Origin: Microbispora sp. H13382
GTDB taxonomy: Bacteria > Actinomycetota > Actinomycetes > Streptosporangiales > Streptosporangiaceae
Reading direction: 5' to 3'
Length of the DNA stretch: 64,000 nt
NCBI RefSeq assembly: GCF_014161445.1
Contig: NZ_JABBXA010000003.1
Coordinates: forward strand, 1 to 64,000
The first letter of the stretch is position 1. Every line of letters starts with the position of its first letter. A program made the translations under genes and the position numbers. The notes under the pieces were generated by a model, which was not told the DNA's origin, made no database searches, and saw only the letters and a list, made by a program, of their open reading frames with translations. Positions 18,336 through 28,793 of this stretch are shown in pieces.

Positions 18336-19255
18336 GCCCGTCCCCGCCCCTTCATCTCCGCCAGGCGGCGGATCGCGGCGGCGTAGATGTCGTCGGGGTC
18401 GAGCCTGCGCAGCTCCTCGGCCAGCAGCTCCGAGGTCGGCCTGCGGGCCAGGGCGACCCGGCGGTCGGGGTTGCCGGGCCGCGACAGCGTGGCGAGCCTC
18501 GCGTCACCCCTGCTCACCGTCAGCTCGCCGCCGTCCTCGATGGACAGCCGTACGCCCGTCAGGCCAGGGCCGGCGGAGTCGGCGACCTCGATCGGCACCT
18601 CCAGCCGGTCGCACAGCCAGGCGGCCAGCAGCGGCGCGCTGGGGTTGCCCGCCGCGGCCTCCACCACGCCTCCGGTGACCTTTCCGATGGGCTGGTCGAA
18701 GGCGGCGGCCAGCAGGCTGCGCCACGGCGTGAGCCGCGTCCAGGCCAGGTCGGTGTCGCCGGGCACATACTGGTCGGCCCGGGCGGCTATGGCCGACACG
18801 CCGTCCTGAGCGGACCTGGCGTCGGTGATGCGGCGGCTGCCGAGGTGCCCGATCGCGTTCTTGGCGGGGAGGTCCGGGCAGTCGCCCGGCCACCACACCA
18901 CCACCGGCGTGTCGGTGAGCAGCAGCGGCGTGATCACCGAGTCGGCGTGCTCGGTCAGCTCGCCGTACAGGCGCAGCAGCACGACCTCGCCCGGCGCCGA
19001 CTCGCCCACGCGGATCTCCGCGTCCAGCCGGTTGGGCTCGGCCGGGTCGCGGCTGATCACCATGAGGATGCGCGAGGGGTGCTCGCGCGCCGCCTCGGTG
19101 GCCGCGCGCAGGGCGTCGTACTGCCCCGCCTCGTCCACCACCACGACGAGCGTCAGCACCATGCCGACGGCGGGCGCGCCCAGCTGGTGCCGCAGGCGGG
19201 TGAGCGTCGAAGAGATCTTCGACGCGGTCGTCTCGGTCAGGTTGAAGGTCGTCAC
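18332..19255 (-). CDS. opcA: Glucose-6-phosphate dehydrogenase assembly protein OpcA
   Basis: 307 residues, an actinobacterial/cyanobacterial OpcA required for assembly or allosteric activation of glucose-6-phosphate dehydrogenase. Typical stretches are VGMVLTLVVVVDE near 31, ADSVITPLLLTDTPVVVWWP near 108, and DLAWTRLTPWRSLLAAAFDQ near 168. The gene lies directly after zwf (49-base gap) and overlaps pgl by four bases, the conserved arrangement in actinobacteria. Its product is expected to act on the zwf product in the cytoplasm. Confidence 0.95.
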   Translation of the reverse strand: MTTFNLTETTASKISSTLTRLRHQLGAPAVGMVLTLVVVVDEAGQYDALRAATEAAREHPSRILMVISRDPAEPNRLDAEIRVGESAPGEVVLLRLYGELTEHADSVITPLLLTDTPVVVWWPGDCPDLPAKNAIGHLGSRRITDARSAQDGVSAIAARADQYVPGDTDLAWTRLTPWRSLLAAAFDQPIGKVTGGVVEAAAGNPSAPLLAAWLCDRLEVPIEVADSAGPGLTGVRLSIEDGGELTVSRGDARLATLSRPGNPDRRVALARRPTSELLAEELRRLDPDDIYAAAIRRLAEMKGRGRA

Positions 19256-19304
19256 ACCGCTCTCCGCTCGATCCGCCCGGAACGCGCCTCGCCGGAAGCC
19301 GCGC

Positions 19305-20999
19305 TCACAGCCGCCTCCAGGCGCGTCCGTCCCTGGCCAGCATCGCGTCGGCCGAGGCGGGGCCCCAGGAGCCGGACTCGTACCCCTCGGGCTTGCCCTC
19401 GGAGGCCCAGAACTCCTCGATCGGGTCGAGGATCTGCCACGACAGCTCCACCTCCCGCTGGTGCGGGAACAGCGGCGGGTCGCCGATGAGCACGTCGAGC
19501 AGCAGCCGCTCGTACGCCTCGGGGGAGGACTCCATGAACGACTCGCCGTAGGCGAAGTCCATGTTGACGTCCCTGACCTCCATGGCCGTGCCCGGCACCT
19601 TGGAGCCGAAGCGCACCGTGATGCCCTCGTCCGGCTGCACGCGGATGACCAGCGCGTTGTGGCCGAGGATCTCGGTGTCGTCCTTGCTGAACGGCAGGTG
19701 CGGCGCCCGCTGGAAGACGACGGCCACCTCGGTCATCCGGCGGCTGAGCCGCTTGCCCGTCCGCAGGTAGAACGGCACTCCCGCCCACCGGCGGTTGGCC
19801 ACCTCCAGCTTCACCGCGGCGTACGTCTCGGTCGCGGAGTCGGAGGAGATGCCCTGCTCCTCCAGGTAGCCGACGACCGGCTCGCCGCCCTGCCAGCCCC
19901 GCGTGTACTGGCCGCGGGCGGTGCCGGTGGCCAGGTCGGCGGGCAGCTTGACGGCTCGCAGCACCTTCTCCTTCTCCCGGCGCAGCGCGTCGGCGTCGAA
20001 GGAGGTGGGGTCCTCCATCGCGACCAGCGCGAGGAGCTGGAGCAGGTGGTTCTGGATCACGTCACGGGCCGCGCCGATGCCGTCGTAGTAGCCGGCCCGG
20101 CCGCCGATGCCGATGTCCTCGGCCATCGTGATCTGGACGTGGTCGACGTAGCCGCGGTTCCAGATCGGCTCGTACAGCGTGTTGGCGAAACGGAGCGCCA
20201 GGATGTTCTGGACGGTCTCCTTGCCGAGGTAGTGGTCGATCCGGAAGACCGAGCTCTCCGGGAACACGGCGCTGGTGATCGTGTTGAGATCCTGCGCGCT
20301 CTTCAGGTCGTGCCCGAACGGCTTCTCGATGACGACCCGGCGCCAGGAGCCCTCGGGGCCCTTGGCCAGGTTCGTCCGCTTGAGCTGCTCGATCACGAGC
20401 GGGAAGAACTTCGGCGGCACCGACAGGTAGAAGGCGTAGTTGCCGCCGGTGCCCCGGGTCTCGTCGATTTCCTTGAGCATCATGGCGAGCACGTCGAAGG
20501 CGCCGTCGTCGCCGAACTCGCCGGGGCAGAAGTGGATGCCCTCGCTGAGCTGCTTCCAGACCTCGTCGCGGAACGGCGTCCGCGCGTGCTCCTTGACCGC
20601 CTCGTACGTGACCTGGGCGAAGTCCTCGTGCGCCCAGTCACGGCGGGCGAAGCCGACCAGGGAGAAGCCCGGGGGCAGCAGCCCCCGGTTCCCCAGGTCG
20701 TAGATCGCCGGCAGCAGCTTGCGCTTGGCGAGGTCGCCCGTGACGCCGAACAGCACGAGCACGCACGGCCCGGCCACCCGGGGCAGGCGCCGGTCGCGCG
20801 GGTCGCGCAGCGGGTTGGCCGCCATGGTCAGCTCGGTCGTCCCGGTCGTGGCGGCCTGCGCGGCGGCCAGGACCGCCCGCTCGGCGGCCGTCAGATCGTC
20901 CACGGCCTGCCGCGGCAGCTCGTCTCCCGCCTGCTGTGCAGCGTCCGGCGCCTGCCGGGCGTCGTCGGCGGGGGCCTGCGGCTCCTGTTGCTCCGTCAT
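19305..20999 (-). CDS. zwf: Glucose-6-phosphate 1-dehydrogenase
   Basis: Oxidises glucose-6-phosphate to the lactone with NADP+. The nucleotide-binding motif VLFGVTGDLAKRKLLP and the active-site RIDHYLGKE are clear. Homology to the family begins at MAANPLRDPRDRRLP, residue 59, close to the usual actinobacterial N-terminus. The preceding 58 residues are Ala/Gln-rich and probably disordered. ATG 20999 is nevertheless the better start because a perfect GGGAGGA stands six bases upstream, whereas the inner ATG lacks one. Total 564 residues, about 50 longer than usual. Partner of OpcA downstream. Confidence 0.96.
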   Translation of the reverse strand: MTEQQEPQAPADDARQAPDAAQQAGDELPRQAVDDLTAAERAVLAAAQAATTGTTELTMAANPLRDPRDRRLPRVAGPCVLVLFGVTGDLAKRKLLPAIYDLGNRGLLPPGFSLVGFARRDWAHEDFAQVTYEAVKEHARTPFRDEVWKQLSEGIHFCPGEFGDDGAFDVLAMMLKEIDETRGTGGNYAFYLSVPPKFFPLVIEQLKRTNLAKGPEGSWRRVVIEKPFGHDLKSAQDLNTITSAVFPESSVFRIDHYLGKETVQNILALRFANTLYEPIWNRGYVDHVQITMAEDIGIGGRAGYYDGIGAARDVIQNHLLQLLALVAMEDPTSFDADALRREKEKVLRAVKLPADLATGTARGQYTRGWQGGEPVVGYLEEQGISSDSATETYAAVKLEVANRRWAGVPFYLRTGKRLSRRMTEVAVVFQRAPHLPFSKDDTEILGHNALVIRVQPDEGITVRFGSKVPGTAMEVRDVNMDFAYGESFMESSPEAYERLLLDVLIGDPPLFPHQREVELSWQILDPIEEFWASEGKPEGYESGSWGPASADAMLARDGRAWRRL

Positions 21000-21045
21000 G
21001 TGTCCTCCCTGCGGACGGGCCCTTCGCCTGTAACGCATCGCATGG

Positions 21046-22671
21046 TCAGAGCTCCTCGGCCACGGAGAGCAGGTGCCTGACGCCGGCGACGCGGTCGGTG
21101 AGGTGCAGGCGGACCGCCGGACGGCCGCGGGAGGTCAGGGCTCCCAGGTCGCCCAGCGCCTGCGCGAGTTGCAGCCTGCCCAGCGTGTACGGCTTGCCGG
21201 GCACCTCGACGTCGTCGGTCACGGCCCCGGTGACCTGCAGGAACACGCCGGTCTCCGGACCGCCCTTGTGGTACTGCCCGGTGGAGTGCAGGAAGCGCGG
21301 GCCCCAGCCGAACGTGACCGCGTGGTCGGTGCGGTAGTCGAGCAGCGCCCGCAGGGTGGCGACGTCGGCGCTCGCCCACGTCTCGGTCATCTCCTCGAAG
21401 GAGGCGTCGCCGACCACCGCGGCGTCGAACGCGGCCTCGCGGTCGAGGTACGCCATGATCGCCAGGTAGCCGCGCTCGGGGATCGCGCGCAGCAGCCAGG
21501 TGAGGACGTCGGCCAGGTTCTTCAGGTCGCCGGGCACGTCGCCGTACACCTCGACCGGGCCGTCGGTGAGCACCGGCGTGCCGGTCGGCAGCGGGCCGTC
21601 GCCGGCCTCCTGCAGAATCCTGGTGGTGTTCTCCTTCGACTCGGCGACGTTCGGCTGGTCGAACGGGTTGATCCCGAGCACCCGGCCGGCGATCGCCGTG
21701 GCGTACTCCCAGACGAGGAACTGCGCGCCGAGCGGGCCGTCGACGGTCGTGCCGCTGTCGGAGCCGATGGTGACGAGGAACTGGTCGCCGGCCTCGGCCG
21801 CCTCGGCGCCGACGACGGGCAGGATGCCCTTGCCCTCCTTGCCGGTCGACTCGGCGATGAGCTGCTCGATCCAGTCGGGCAGGCCGGTGATGTCGGAGGG
21901 CGCGTCGCGCAGGATGAGCTTGTCGCGCCCCTGCAGCGCCCGCGCGCCGAGCAGCGCGCCGAGCTCCAGGCCCGGGTTGCCCTCGTCCTGCGCGAGCAGC
22001 GGCGCCACCGCGGCGGCGTCGTCGAGCAGCTTGGCCACGTCGGCGCCGGCGAGGGCGCTCGGCACCAGGCCGAACGCGGTGAGCGCGCTGTAGCGGCCGC
22101 CCACGTTCGGGTCGGCGAGCACGACCTGGTATCCGGCCTCGATGGCCGTCCGCTCCAGCGGCGAGCCGGGGTCGGTGACGACCACGATCCGCTCGGCCGG
22201 GTCGATGCCCGCGTCCCGGAACGCCTGCTCGTAGACGCGCCGGTGGCTGTCGGTCTCGATCGTGCCGCCGCTCTTGCTCGCCACCACCACGACCGTGCGG
22301 TCGAGCCGGTCGGCGAGCGCGCGCCGGACCTGCTGCGGGTCGGTGGTGTCGAGGACGGTCAGCGGCACGTCCTCGGTGGCGCAGATCACCTCGGGGGCGA
22401 GGGAGGAGCCGCCCATGCCGGCGAGCACCACGTGGTCCAGGCCCGCGGCGCGGGCCCGCTCCACCAGCTTGGCGATCTCCGGCAACAGCTCCCGGCTCGC
22501 CCGCGGCAGGTTGAGCCAGCCCAGCCGGATCGCGGCCTCGGGCTGCGCCTGCGGGCCCCACAGCGTGGAGTCGCCCGCGGCGAGCGCCGCGGGCACCCCC
22601 TCGGCCACGAGCTTGTCCTTGACCGCCTTGACGGCGTCCGCCTCGTCGCCGAGGGTCACCTCGATTGTCAT
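21046..22671 (-). CDS. pgi: Glucose-6-phosphate isomerase
   Basis: Interconverts glucose-6-phosphate and fructose-6-phosphate. The SIS-type sugar-isomerase fold is seen in LAGMGGSSLAPEV near 84, VVVASKSGGTIETDSHRRV near 130 and DPNVGGRYSALTAFGL near 185. INPFDQPNVAESKE and the late HSTGQYHKGGPETGVF lie in the C-terminal half. 541 residues. This is the diverged PGI type encoded between transaldolase and zwf in actinobacteria, also known as the second half of transaldolase-PGI fusion proteins in other bacteria. It lies 8 bases after tal in the operon. Confidence 0.92.
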   Translation of the reverse strand: MTIEVTLGDEADAVKAVKDKLVAEGVPAALAAGDSTLWGPQAQPEAAIRLGWLNLPRASRELLPEIAKLVERARAAGLDHVVLAGMGGSSLAPEVICATEDVPLTVLDTTDPQQVRRALADRLDRTVVVVASKSGGTIETDSHRRVYEQAFRDAGIDPAERIVVVTDPGSPLERTAIEAGYQVVLADPNVGGRYSALTAFGLVPSALAGADVAKLLDDAAAVAPLLAQDEGNPGLELGALLGARALQGRDKLILRDAPSDITGLPDWIEQLIAESTGKEGKGILPVVGAEAAEAGDQFLVTIGSDSGTTVDGPLGAQFLVWEYATAIAGRVLGINPFDQPNVAESKENTTRILQEAGDGPLPTGTPVLTDGPVEVYGDVPGDLKNLADVLTWLLRAIPERGYLAIMAYLDREAAFDAAVVGDASFEEMTETWASADVATLRALLDYRTDHAVTFGWGPRFLHSTGQYHKGGPETGVFLQVTGAVTDDVEVPGKPYTLGRLQLAQALGDLGALTSRGRPAVRLHLTDRVAGVRHLLSVAEEL

Positions 22672-22678
22672 CTGTAGC

Positions 22679-23782
22679 TCAGGCCTTCCGCAGCTCGCCG
22701 TCGACGGTCTCGAGAAGCTCGCTCCAGGACGTCTCGAACTTCTCGACGCCCTCCTCCTCCAGCGCGCGGACGACGTCGTCGTAGTCGATTCCGGCCTGCT
22801 TGAGCGAGGCCATGACGTCCCACGCCTGCTGGTAGAACGGGCGGATGGTGTCGCCCGAGATCCGGCCGTGGTCGGCCGAGGCGTCCAGCGTCTTCTCCGG
22901 CATGGTGTTGACGACCCCGGCCGTGACCAGCTGCTCGACGTACAGGGTGTCGGGGAAGTCGGGGTTCTTCACACCCGTGGAGGCCCACAGCGGGCGCTGC
23001 GGGTGCGCGCCGGCCGCGCGCAGCGCCTGCCAGCGCGGCGAGTTCATGACCTCCTCGTACGCGGCGTACGCCAGGCGGGCGTTGGCCACGGCGGCCTTGC
23101 CCTTCAGCTCGGCGGCCTCCGGCGTGCCGATCTTGTCGAGGCGCTTGTCGATCTCGGTGTCGACGCGGCTGACGAAGAACGACGCGACCGACTCGATCGT
23201 GGCCAGGTTGAGGCCGTTGGCCTTGGCCTTCTCAAGCCCGCTCAGCCAGGCGTCCATCACCTGGCGGTACCGCTCGAGCGAGAAGATCAGCGTGACGTTG
23301 ACGCTGATGCCCTCGGAGATGGCCTGGGTGATCGCCGGCAGGCCCTCGACGGTCGCCGGGATCTTGATGAGCACGTTGGGCCGGTCGACCAGCCACCACA
23401 GCGCGCGGGCCTCGGCGATCGTCGCCTCGGTCTTGCGGGCCAGGCGCGGGTCCACCTCGATCGACACGCGCCCGTCGACGCCGCGGGTGGCGTCGAAGAC
23501 CGGCCGCAGCACGTCGGCCGCCCAGCGGATGTCGAACGTGGTGATCGCGCGTACGGCCTCCTCGACCGTCACCCCGCGGGTGGCGAGGTCGTGCAGCTGC
23601 GCGTCGTAGGCGTCGCCCTTGCTCAGGGCGGAGGCGAAGATCGTGGGGTTGGAGGTGACCCCGGTGACGTTCTTGTCGCGGATCAGGGCGGCGAGGTTGC
23701 CGGAGCGCAGCCGCTCCCGGCTGATGTCGTCGAGCCAGATGGAGACTCCGGCGTCGGACAGTCGCTTCAGGTTCTCATTCAT
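22679..23782 (-). CDS. tal: Transaldolase
   Basis: Transfers dihydroxyacetone units between sedoheptulose-7-phosphate and glyceraldehyde-3-phosphate. 367 residues of the actinobacterial TAL type. [17 protein letters not shown] near 14 and [13 protein letters not shown] near 39 are signature regions, and the Schiff-base lysine lies in [12 protein letters not shown] near 137. [20 protein letters not shown] near 263 closes the barrel. It starts 10 bases after the tkt stop and ends 7 bases before pgi, so it is in the middle of the pentose-phosphate operon. Confidence 0.97.
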   Translation of the reverse strand: MNENLKRLSDAGVSIWLDDISRERLRSGNLAALIRDKNVTGVTSNPTIFASALSKGDAYDAQLHDLATRGVTVEEAVRAITTFDIRWAADVLRPVFDATRGVDGRVSIEVDPRLARKTEATIAEARALWWLVDRPNVLIKIPATVEGLPAITQAISEGISVNVTLIFSLERYRQVMDAWLSGLEKAKANGLNLATIESVASFFVSRVDTEIDKRLDKIGTPEAAELKGKAAVANARLAYAAYEEVMNSPRWQALRAAGAHPQRPLWASTGVKNPDFPDTLYVEQLVTAGVVNTMPEKTLDASADHGRISGDTIRPFYQQAWDVMASLKQAGIDYDDVVRALEEEGVEKFETSWSELLETVDGELRKA

Positions 23783-23792
23783 CCTTCGTCCC

Positions 23793-25895
23793 TCAGTTTC
23801 CGGTCGTCTCGCCCTTGTCGGCGCCCGTCTTGGCCAGGCTGGCCTTGGCGGCGGCGACGACGCGGTCGGCGGTGAGGCCGAACTGCTCGTAGATCGTCTT
23901 GTACGGCGCCGAGGCGCCGAAGTGGTCGAGCCCGAGGACCTCGCCCGCGTCTCCCACGAACTCGCGCCAGCCGAGCGTGATTCCCGCCTCGACCGCGACC
24001 CTGGCCTTGACCGCGGGGGGCAGCACGGTCTGCTTGTAGGCGGCGTCCTGCGCCTGGAACCACTCCACGCACGGCATCGAGACCACGCGGGTCGGGATGC
24101 CCTGCGACTCCAGGATCGTGCGGGCCTCGACGGCGAGCTGGACCTCGCTGCCGGTGCCGATGATCACGACGGCGGGCTGGCCGTTGGACGCGTCCTGCAG
24201 GACGTAGCCGCCCCGCGCGACGGCGTCCGGGTCGCCCGTGCCGTCCAGGGTGGGGACGTTCTGCCGGGTCAGGGCGAGGCCCGCCGGGCGGTCGTTGTTC
24301 TCCAGGACGGCCTTCCACGCGGCCGCGGTCTCGTTGGCGTCGGCCGGGCGGACGATGTCCAGCCCGGGGATCGCGCGCAGCGCCCACAGGTGCTCGATCG
24401 GCTGGTGGGTCGGGCCGTCCTCGCCGAGACCGATCGAGTCGTGCGTCCAGACGTAGGTCACCGGCAGCTTCATCAGCGCGGCGAGGCGCACCGACGGGCG
24501 CATGTAGTCGCTGAACACCAGGAAGGTGCCGCCGTAGGGGCGGGTGCCGTTGTGCAGCGCGATGCCGTTGAGGATCGCGCCCATGCCGTGCTCGCGGATG
24601 CCGAAGTGCAGCGTCCGGCCGTACCGGTTACCGGGGAACTCCTTGGTCTGGTACTCGTCCGGGATGAAGGACGGCTCGCCCTTCATCGTGGTGTTGTTGG
24701 ACTCCGCCAGGTCGGCCGAACCGCCCCACAGCTCCGGCAGCACCGGCGCGAGAGCGCTCAGCACCTCGCCGGACGCCTTGCGGGTGGCGACCTGCGAGCC
24801 GATCTCGAACGACGGCAGCGCCTTGTCCCAGCCCTCGGGCAGCCTGCGCTTGGAGATCCGGTCGAACAGCTCCGCCCGCTCGGGGTTGGCCTCACGCCAG
24901 CTCTGGTAGCCCTTGTCCCACTCGGCGCGCAGGGTGCGGCCGCGCGCGACGACGTCGCGGGCGTGGTCGAGCACCTCGGCGGGGACCGCGAAGCTCTTGC
25001 CGGGGTCCATGCCGAGGACGCGCTTGGTCGCGGCGACCTCGTCGGCGCCCAGGGCCGAGCCGTGGATCTTGCCGGTGTTCTGCTTGTTCGGCGCCGGCCA
25101 GCCGATGATCGTGCGGAGCTTGACGAACGTCGGCCGCTCGGTCTCGGCGCGGGCCGCCTCCAGCGCGGCGTACAGCGCCTGGACGTCCTCCTTGTACTCG
25201 CCCGTGGCCGTCCAGTCGACCTCCAGGACGTGCCAGCCGTACGCCTCGTAGCGCTTGGCGATGTCCTCGGACAGGGCGATCTGGGTGTCGTCCTCGATGG
25301 AGATGTGGTTGGAGTCGAAGACCACGGCCAGGTTGCCGAGCTTCTGGTGACCCGCGAGGGCGCTGACCTCGTGGCTGATGCCCTCCTCGAGGTCGCCCTC
25401 CGAGGCGAAGCACCAGATCATGTGGTCGAACGGCGAGGTGCCGGGCGCGGCGTCCGGGTCGAACAGGCCGCGCTCGCGGCGGGCCGCCATCGCCATGCCG
25501 ACCGCGTTGCCGATGCCCTGGCCGAGCGGGCCGGTCGTGGTCTCCACCCCGGCCGTGTGGCCGTACTCGGGGTGGCCCGGGGTGAGGCTGCCCCACTGCC
25601 GGAGCGCCTTGAGGTCGTCCAGGGTCAGGCCGTAGCCGGACAGGTAGAGCTGGATGTAAAGCGTCAGGCTCGAATGCCCGCAGGAGAGGACGAACCTGTC
25701 CCGCCCCGCCCACTTGGGATCCGAGGGGTCGTGACGCAGGACCCGCTGGAAAAGAAGGTAGGCAGCGGGGGCGAGGCTCATGGCGGTGCCGGGGTGACCC
25801 GATCCCGCCTTCTCCACGGCGTCCATCGCCAGGGCCCGCACGACGTCGACCGCCTGCCGGTCGAGGTCATTCCACTCAAGGCTTGCGCTGCTCAA
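23793..25895 (-). CDS. tkt: Transketolase
   Basis: Thiamine-diphosphate enzyme moving two-carbon units between pentose-phosphate sugars. 700 residues. [19 protein letters not shown] near 32 is the transketolase signature. The ThDP/Mg motif is [12 protein letters not shown] near 164, in which the third residue of the usual GDG is Leu. TGPLGQG, then the pyrimidine-domain [19 protein letters not shown] near 470 follow. TTG 25895 is the start, supported by GAGGGG nine to ten bases upstream and the family N-terminus ([17 protein letters not shown]). First gene of the minus-strand operon that runs to pgl. Confidence 0.97.
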   Translation of the reverse strand: MSSASLEWNDLDRQAVDVVRALAMDAVEKAGSGHPGTAMSLAPAAYLLFQRVLRHDPSDPKWAGRDRFVLSCGHSSLTLYIQLYLSGYGLTLDDLKALRQWGSLTPGHPEYGHTAGVETTTGPLGQGIGNAVGMAMAARRERGLFDPDAAPGTSPFDHMIWCFASEGDLEEGISHEVSALAGHQKLGNLAVVFDSNHISIEDDTQIALSEDIAKRYEAYGWHVLEVDWTATGEYKEDVQALYAALEAARAETERPTFVKLRTIIGWPAPNKQNTGKIHGSALGADEVAATKRVLGMDPGKSFAVPAEVLDHARDVVARGRTLRAEWDKGYQSWREANPERAELFDRISKRRLPEGWDKALPSFEIGSQVATRKASGEVLSALAPVLPELWGGSADLAESNNTTMKGEPSFIPDEYQTKEFPGNRYGRTLHFGIREHGMGAILNGIALHNGTRPYGGTFLVFSDYMRPSVRLAALMKLPVTYVWTHDSIGLGEDGPTHQPIEHLWALRAIPGLDIVRPADANETAAAWKAVLENNDRPAGLALTRQNVPTLDGTGDPDAVARGGYVLQDASNGQPAVVIIGTGSEVQLAVEARTILESQGIPTRVVSMPCVEWFQAQDAAYKQTVLPPAVKARVAVEAGITLGWREFVGDAGEVLGLDHFGASAPYKTIYEQFGLTADRVVAAAKASLAKTGADKGETTGN

Positions 25896-26146
25896 CTGCT
25901 CGATCCCCTCTAGTTGTCGCGCCGTTCTGGCATTTCCCGCCCACAGGGGACCCTAACGGGTTCGGCGTAATACCGTTTGGTAGCCACCTCGGTAACGGCG
26001 CTTGCGGCCTCGGCCCCGATTGGGGGACCACCTGCGGTGGCGACTACAGTGATTGACCAAGTGCCGGCTGCTGCCCGGAGACAGGCTGCCCGGAGATCCG
26101 CCCTAATCAGAGGTTACGCGTTGACCCCGCACGTGTTGGAAGCGCC
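25896..26146. promoter_or_regulatory. Divergent promoter region between tkt and ctaB
   Basis: 250 bases carrying promoters for both directions. TACC at 25971-25974 and GGTA at 25979-25982 form a short inverted repeat on the tkt side. TACAGT at 26045-26050 is a plausible -10 for ctaB. No defined operator recognised. Confidence 0.4.
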
Positions 26147-27100
26147 TTGACGGTCTTGACGAACAAGCAGACGGTGGCCCCTCTCGGGTCCGCCGCGACG
26201 GCCACGGCTCCCCGCTCCGTAGGGGCGCTCGTGAAGGCCTACGTGGCGCTCACCAAGCCCCGGATCATCGAGCTGCTGCTGATCACGACCCTGCCGGTCA
26301 TGTTCCTCGCGGCGCATGGCCTGCCCGACCTGTGGACCGCCACCGCCACCATGGTCTTCGGCACCCTGTCGGCGGGCAGCGCGAACGTCCTGAACTGCTA
26401 CATCGACCGGGACATCGACCGGACGATGCGGCGCACCCGCAGGCGTCCGCTCGCCAAGCACGACGTGTCGCCGATGGGCGCGCTGGTCTTCGGTGTGATT
26501 CTCGGCACTCTTTCCACACTCGGGCTCGCCCTCACGGTCAACGGGCTGGCCGCGGCGCTGTCGCTGGGCGCGATCCTGTTCTACGTCTTCGTGTACTCGC
26601 TGGTGCTCAAGCGGCGCACGTCGCAGAACATCGTGTGGGGCGGCATCGCCGGCTGCATGCCGGTGCTGATCGGCTGGGCCGGCATCACCGGCGGGCTGTC
26701 GTGGGCCCCGGTCGTGCTGTTCGGCGTCGTGTTCTTCTGGACGCCGCCGCACACCTGGACGCTCGCCATGCGCTACCGCGAGGACTACGCGGCGGCCGAA
26801 GTGCCCATGCTCCCGGTGGTCACCACCGAGCGCCGGGTCGTCCAGCAGGTGGTCGCCTACACCTGGGCCACGGTGTTGTGCTCGCTGCTGCTGTGGCCGG
26901 TCGCCGGCACCTCCCTGGTCTACCCGGCCGCCGCGCTCGTGCTCGGCGTGGTCTGCCTCGTGGAGGTCCACCGCCTGCTCGGGCGGGTGAACGCCGGCAA
27001 GACCGGCGTCGACCTGCGCCCGATGCGGTTCTTCCACTGGTCGAACGTCTACCTGGCGCTGCTGTTCCTCGCCGTCGCGATCGACTCCCTGGTCGTCTGA
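26147..27100 (+). CDS. ctaB: Protoheme IX farnesyltransferase (heme O synthase)
   Basis: Adds a farnesyl group to heme B to make heme O for cytochrome aa3 oxidase. The 317-residue integral membrane UbiA-type prenyltransferase has about eight hydrophobic segments. The substrate motifs are [20 protein letters not shown] near 84 and the second loop motif with [14 protein letters not shown] near 209. [14 protein letters not shown] near 31 is the usual entry helix. Start is TTG 26147 with GGAAG upstream. Heme A synthase, the next enzyme, is ctaA at 37446-38441. The location divergent from tkt is conserved in actinobacteria. Confidence 0.95.
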   Translation: MTVLTNKQTVAPLGSAATATAPRSVGALVKAYVALTKPRIIELLLITTLPVMFLAAHGLPDLWTATATMVFGTLSAGSANVLNCYIDRDIDRTMRRTRRRPLAKHDVSPMGALVFGVILGTLSTLGLALTVNGLAAALSLGAILFYVFVYSLVLKRRTSQNIVWGGIAGCMPVLIGWAGITGGLSWAPVVLFGVVFFWTPPHTWTLAMRYREDYAAAEVPMLPVVTTERRVVQQVVAYTWATVLCSLLLWPVAGTSLVYPAAALVLGVVCLVEVHRLLGRVNAGKTGVDLRPMRFFHWSNVYLALLFLAVAIDSLVV

Positions 27101-27126
27101 ACGCCGCCGACTCCGGCGCCGAGCGG

Positions 27127-28677
27127 TCAGCGGCGGTAGGTCTTCCGTACGTTGTCGTCGGGGGCGGGCAGGCGCTCGGCCGCCGGTCCCTCCGCGAAGC
27201 CCTTCAGCAGGTTGGTCGTCGCGGTGGTGACGAAGGCCCGCGTACGCGCGCCGATGCCGTGGGCCCGTGGCAGGTCGCGGGTGCCGGCCATGAGCGTTTC
27301 GGCCCACCGCATGGTCCCCGAGGCGAAAACCCCGGCCCCGCTCGGCGCCGTGTAGTAGGCGGCGTCGGCGAAGCTGGGACGCCCCACGCAGGTCACCGGC
27401 GAGTGGGCGAGGATCTGCAGCGGCCTGGGCGTCGGCACGTCCGTGTTCACCCGGTCGTACTCCACGCCCACCAGGTGCGGGAAGGCGTCGCCGCGGCGTA
27501 CACCGGTGCCCGTGAAGATCCAGTGGCCGGGCTCGTGCACCACGAAGGGCGCGTCCACGGGATACCCGTCGTAGTACACGCCGATGAGAGACGACTCGGG
27601 GTCGGCCTTCGGCGCCGCACGGAAGTCGGTCGTCGCCAGCGACGGGCGCGTGCGGACCAGCGGGTCGCGGTCCACCGCGGTCTTGTAGCAGACCACCATC
27701 CTGCCGTCCTCCTCCAGGCGGACGCGGCGGTAGCAGGTGTTGGCGCCCAGGAAGGCCAGGTTGGCGCCCGCGTCGCGGGCCTCGGTCACGGTGCGGCGCA
27801 TTCCGGGCGTCCAGTACTCGTCGTGCCCGAGGAAGATCACCGACGATGCGCCGGTGAGCACGTCGTCGCCGGCCTCCAGGTCACCGCCCGTCGTGTACGC
27901 CAGGGGAAGGCCGAGCCGTTCGGCCAGCGCCACCACCGGCCGCTCGTGGATGAGGAACTTCTCCATCCCGGTGCGGTCGTAGGGGCGGTCGAAGCTGACC
28001 GCGAGCGAGCGGCTCTCGTAGCGGCCGTCCTCGCCGTAGTAGAGGCTGTAGCCGCCCCACCGGTTGTACGCCTGCCATGTGGGGGTGGCGTGCACCATCA
28101 CCGTGCGCCCGGACCCGGAGGCCGAGCGCACGACCAGTGGCACGTACCGCTGGTGGCCGCGCTCGGTGTCGAGGCGCAGCAGGTAGGCCCCCTCCGGCCA
28201 GCCTTCCGTGGACACGGTGAGGGATCGCCGCCACCCCGCGCGTACGGTGCGGGTGTCCCCGGTGAGCCGCCCGCGGCCCTGGTCGCGCCCCCTCATCCAC
28301 CCCGACCGCCACACCCGGCGGGCGAGCGTGCCGCCGTACCAGCCCATCCGGTACGCCGTGACCCGGTAGCGGCCCTCGGTGGTGGAGACGTGCAGCCCGA
28401 ACGACTCCCCGGGCAGCACGCTCGCCCGATCGCCGTAGCCCTCGATCGCCTCGTCGGGGCCGCGTCCGCGCACCCGCCAGTCGGGGTCGCCGGGCAGCAG
28501 GCGTTCCGGCACCGGCCTTCCGGGCGACGGCGTGGGGGTGGCGGAGGGCGGCGTGGAGGCGGGAGCGGAGGCGTCCCGGGACACGGGCGCGCATGCGGCG
28601 ACCGAGCCGACGGCCGCGGCGCACGCGACGCGGAGGAACCCGCGTCGTCCGAGCCCGTCACGTGGTGCGACATCCAT
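27127..28677 (-). CDS. Putative lipid-anchored dimethylformamidase-like protein (DUF6605 type)
   Basis: 516 residues from ATG 28677. The N-terminus has a twin arginine (GLGRRGFLR) followed by a hydrophobic stretch and a lipobox SVAAC at Cys29, suggesting Tat export and lipid anchoring, then a Pro/Ser/Thr linker. The body resembles the large-subunit C-terminal domain of N,N-dimethylformamidase: YRMGWYGGTLAR, ATPTWQAYNRWGGYSLYYG, VIFLGHDEYWTPGMRRTV and LAFLGANTCYRRVR. DMFase is an iron enzyme, but substrate and activity are unproven for these secreted relatives. It is convergent with ctaB and divergent from the PrsW gene. An in-frame start at 28752 would bury the signal peptide. Confidence 0.75.
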   Translation of the reverse strand: MDVAPRDGLGRRGFLRVACAAAVGSVAACAPVSRDASAPASTPPSATPTPSPGRPVPERLLPGDPDWRVRGRGPDEAIEGYGDRASVLPGESFGLHVSTTEGRYRVTAYRMGWYGGTLARRVWRSGWMRGRDQGRGRLTGDTRTVRAGWRRSLTVSTEGWPEGAYLLRLDTERGHQRYVPLVVRSASGSGRTVMVHATPTWQAYNRWGGYSLYYGEDGRYESRSLAVSFDRPYDRTGMEKFLIHERPVVALAERLGLPLAYTTGGDLEAGDDVLTGASSVIFLGHDEYWTPGMRRTVTEARDAGANLAFLGANTCYRRVRLEEDGRMVVCYKTAVDRDPLVRTRPSLATTDFRAAPKADPESSLIGVYYDGYPVDAPFVVHEPGHWIFTGTGVRRGDAFPHLVGVEYDRVNTDVPTPRPLQILAHSPVTCVGRPSFADAAYYTAPSGAGVFASGTMRWAETLMAGTRDLPRAHGIGARTRAFVTTATTNLLKGFAEGPAAERLPAPDDNVRKTYRR

Positions 28678-28793
28678 GATCGCCCATTGTGCCGGTAACC
28701 GGGACGTGCTCCGGACGACCGGCTCGGCGCGCGAGACGATCGGCCGACGCAATCGATGGGATCTTTTGGGGCCGGAGGAGGACCACGGCGGGC

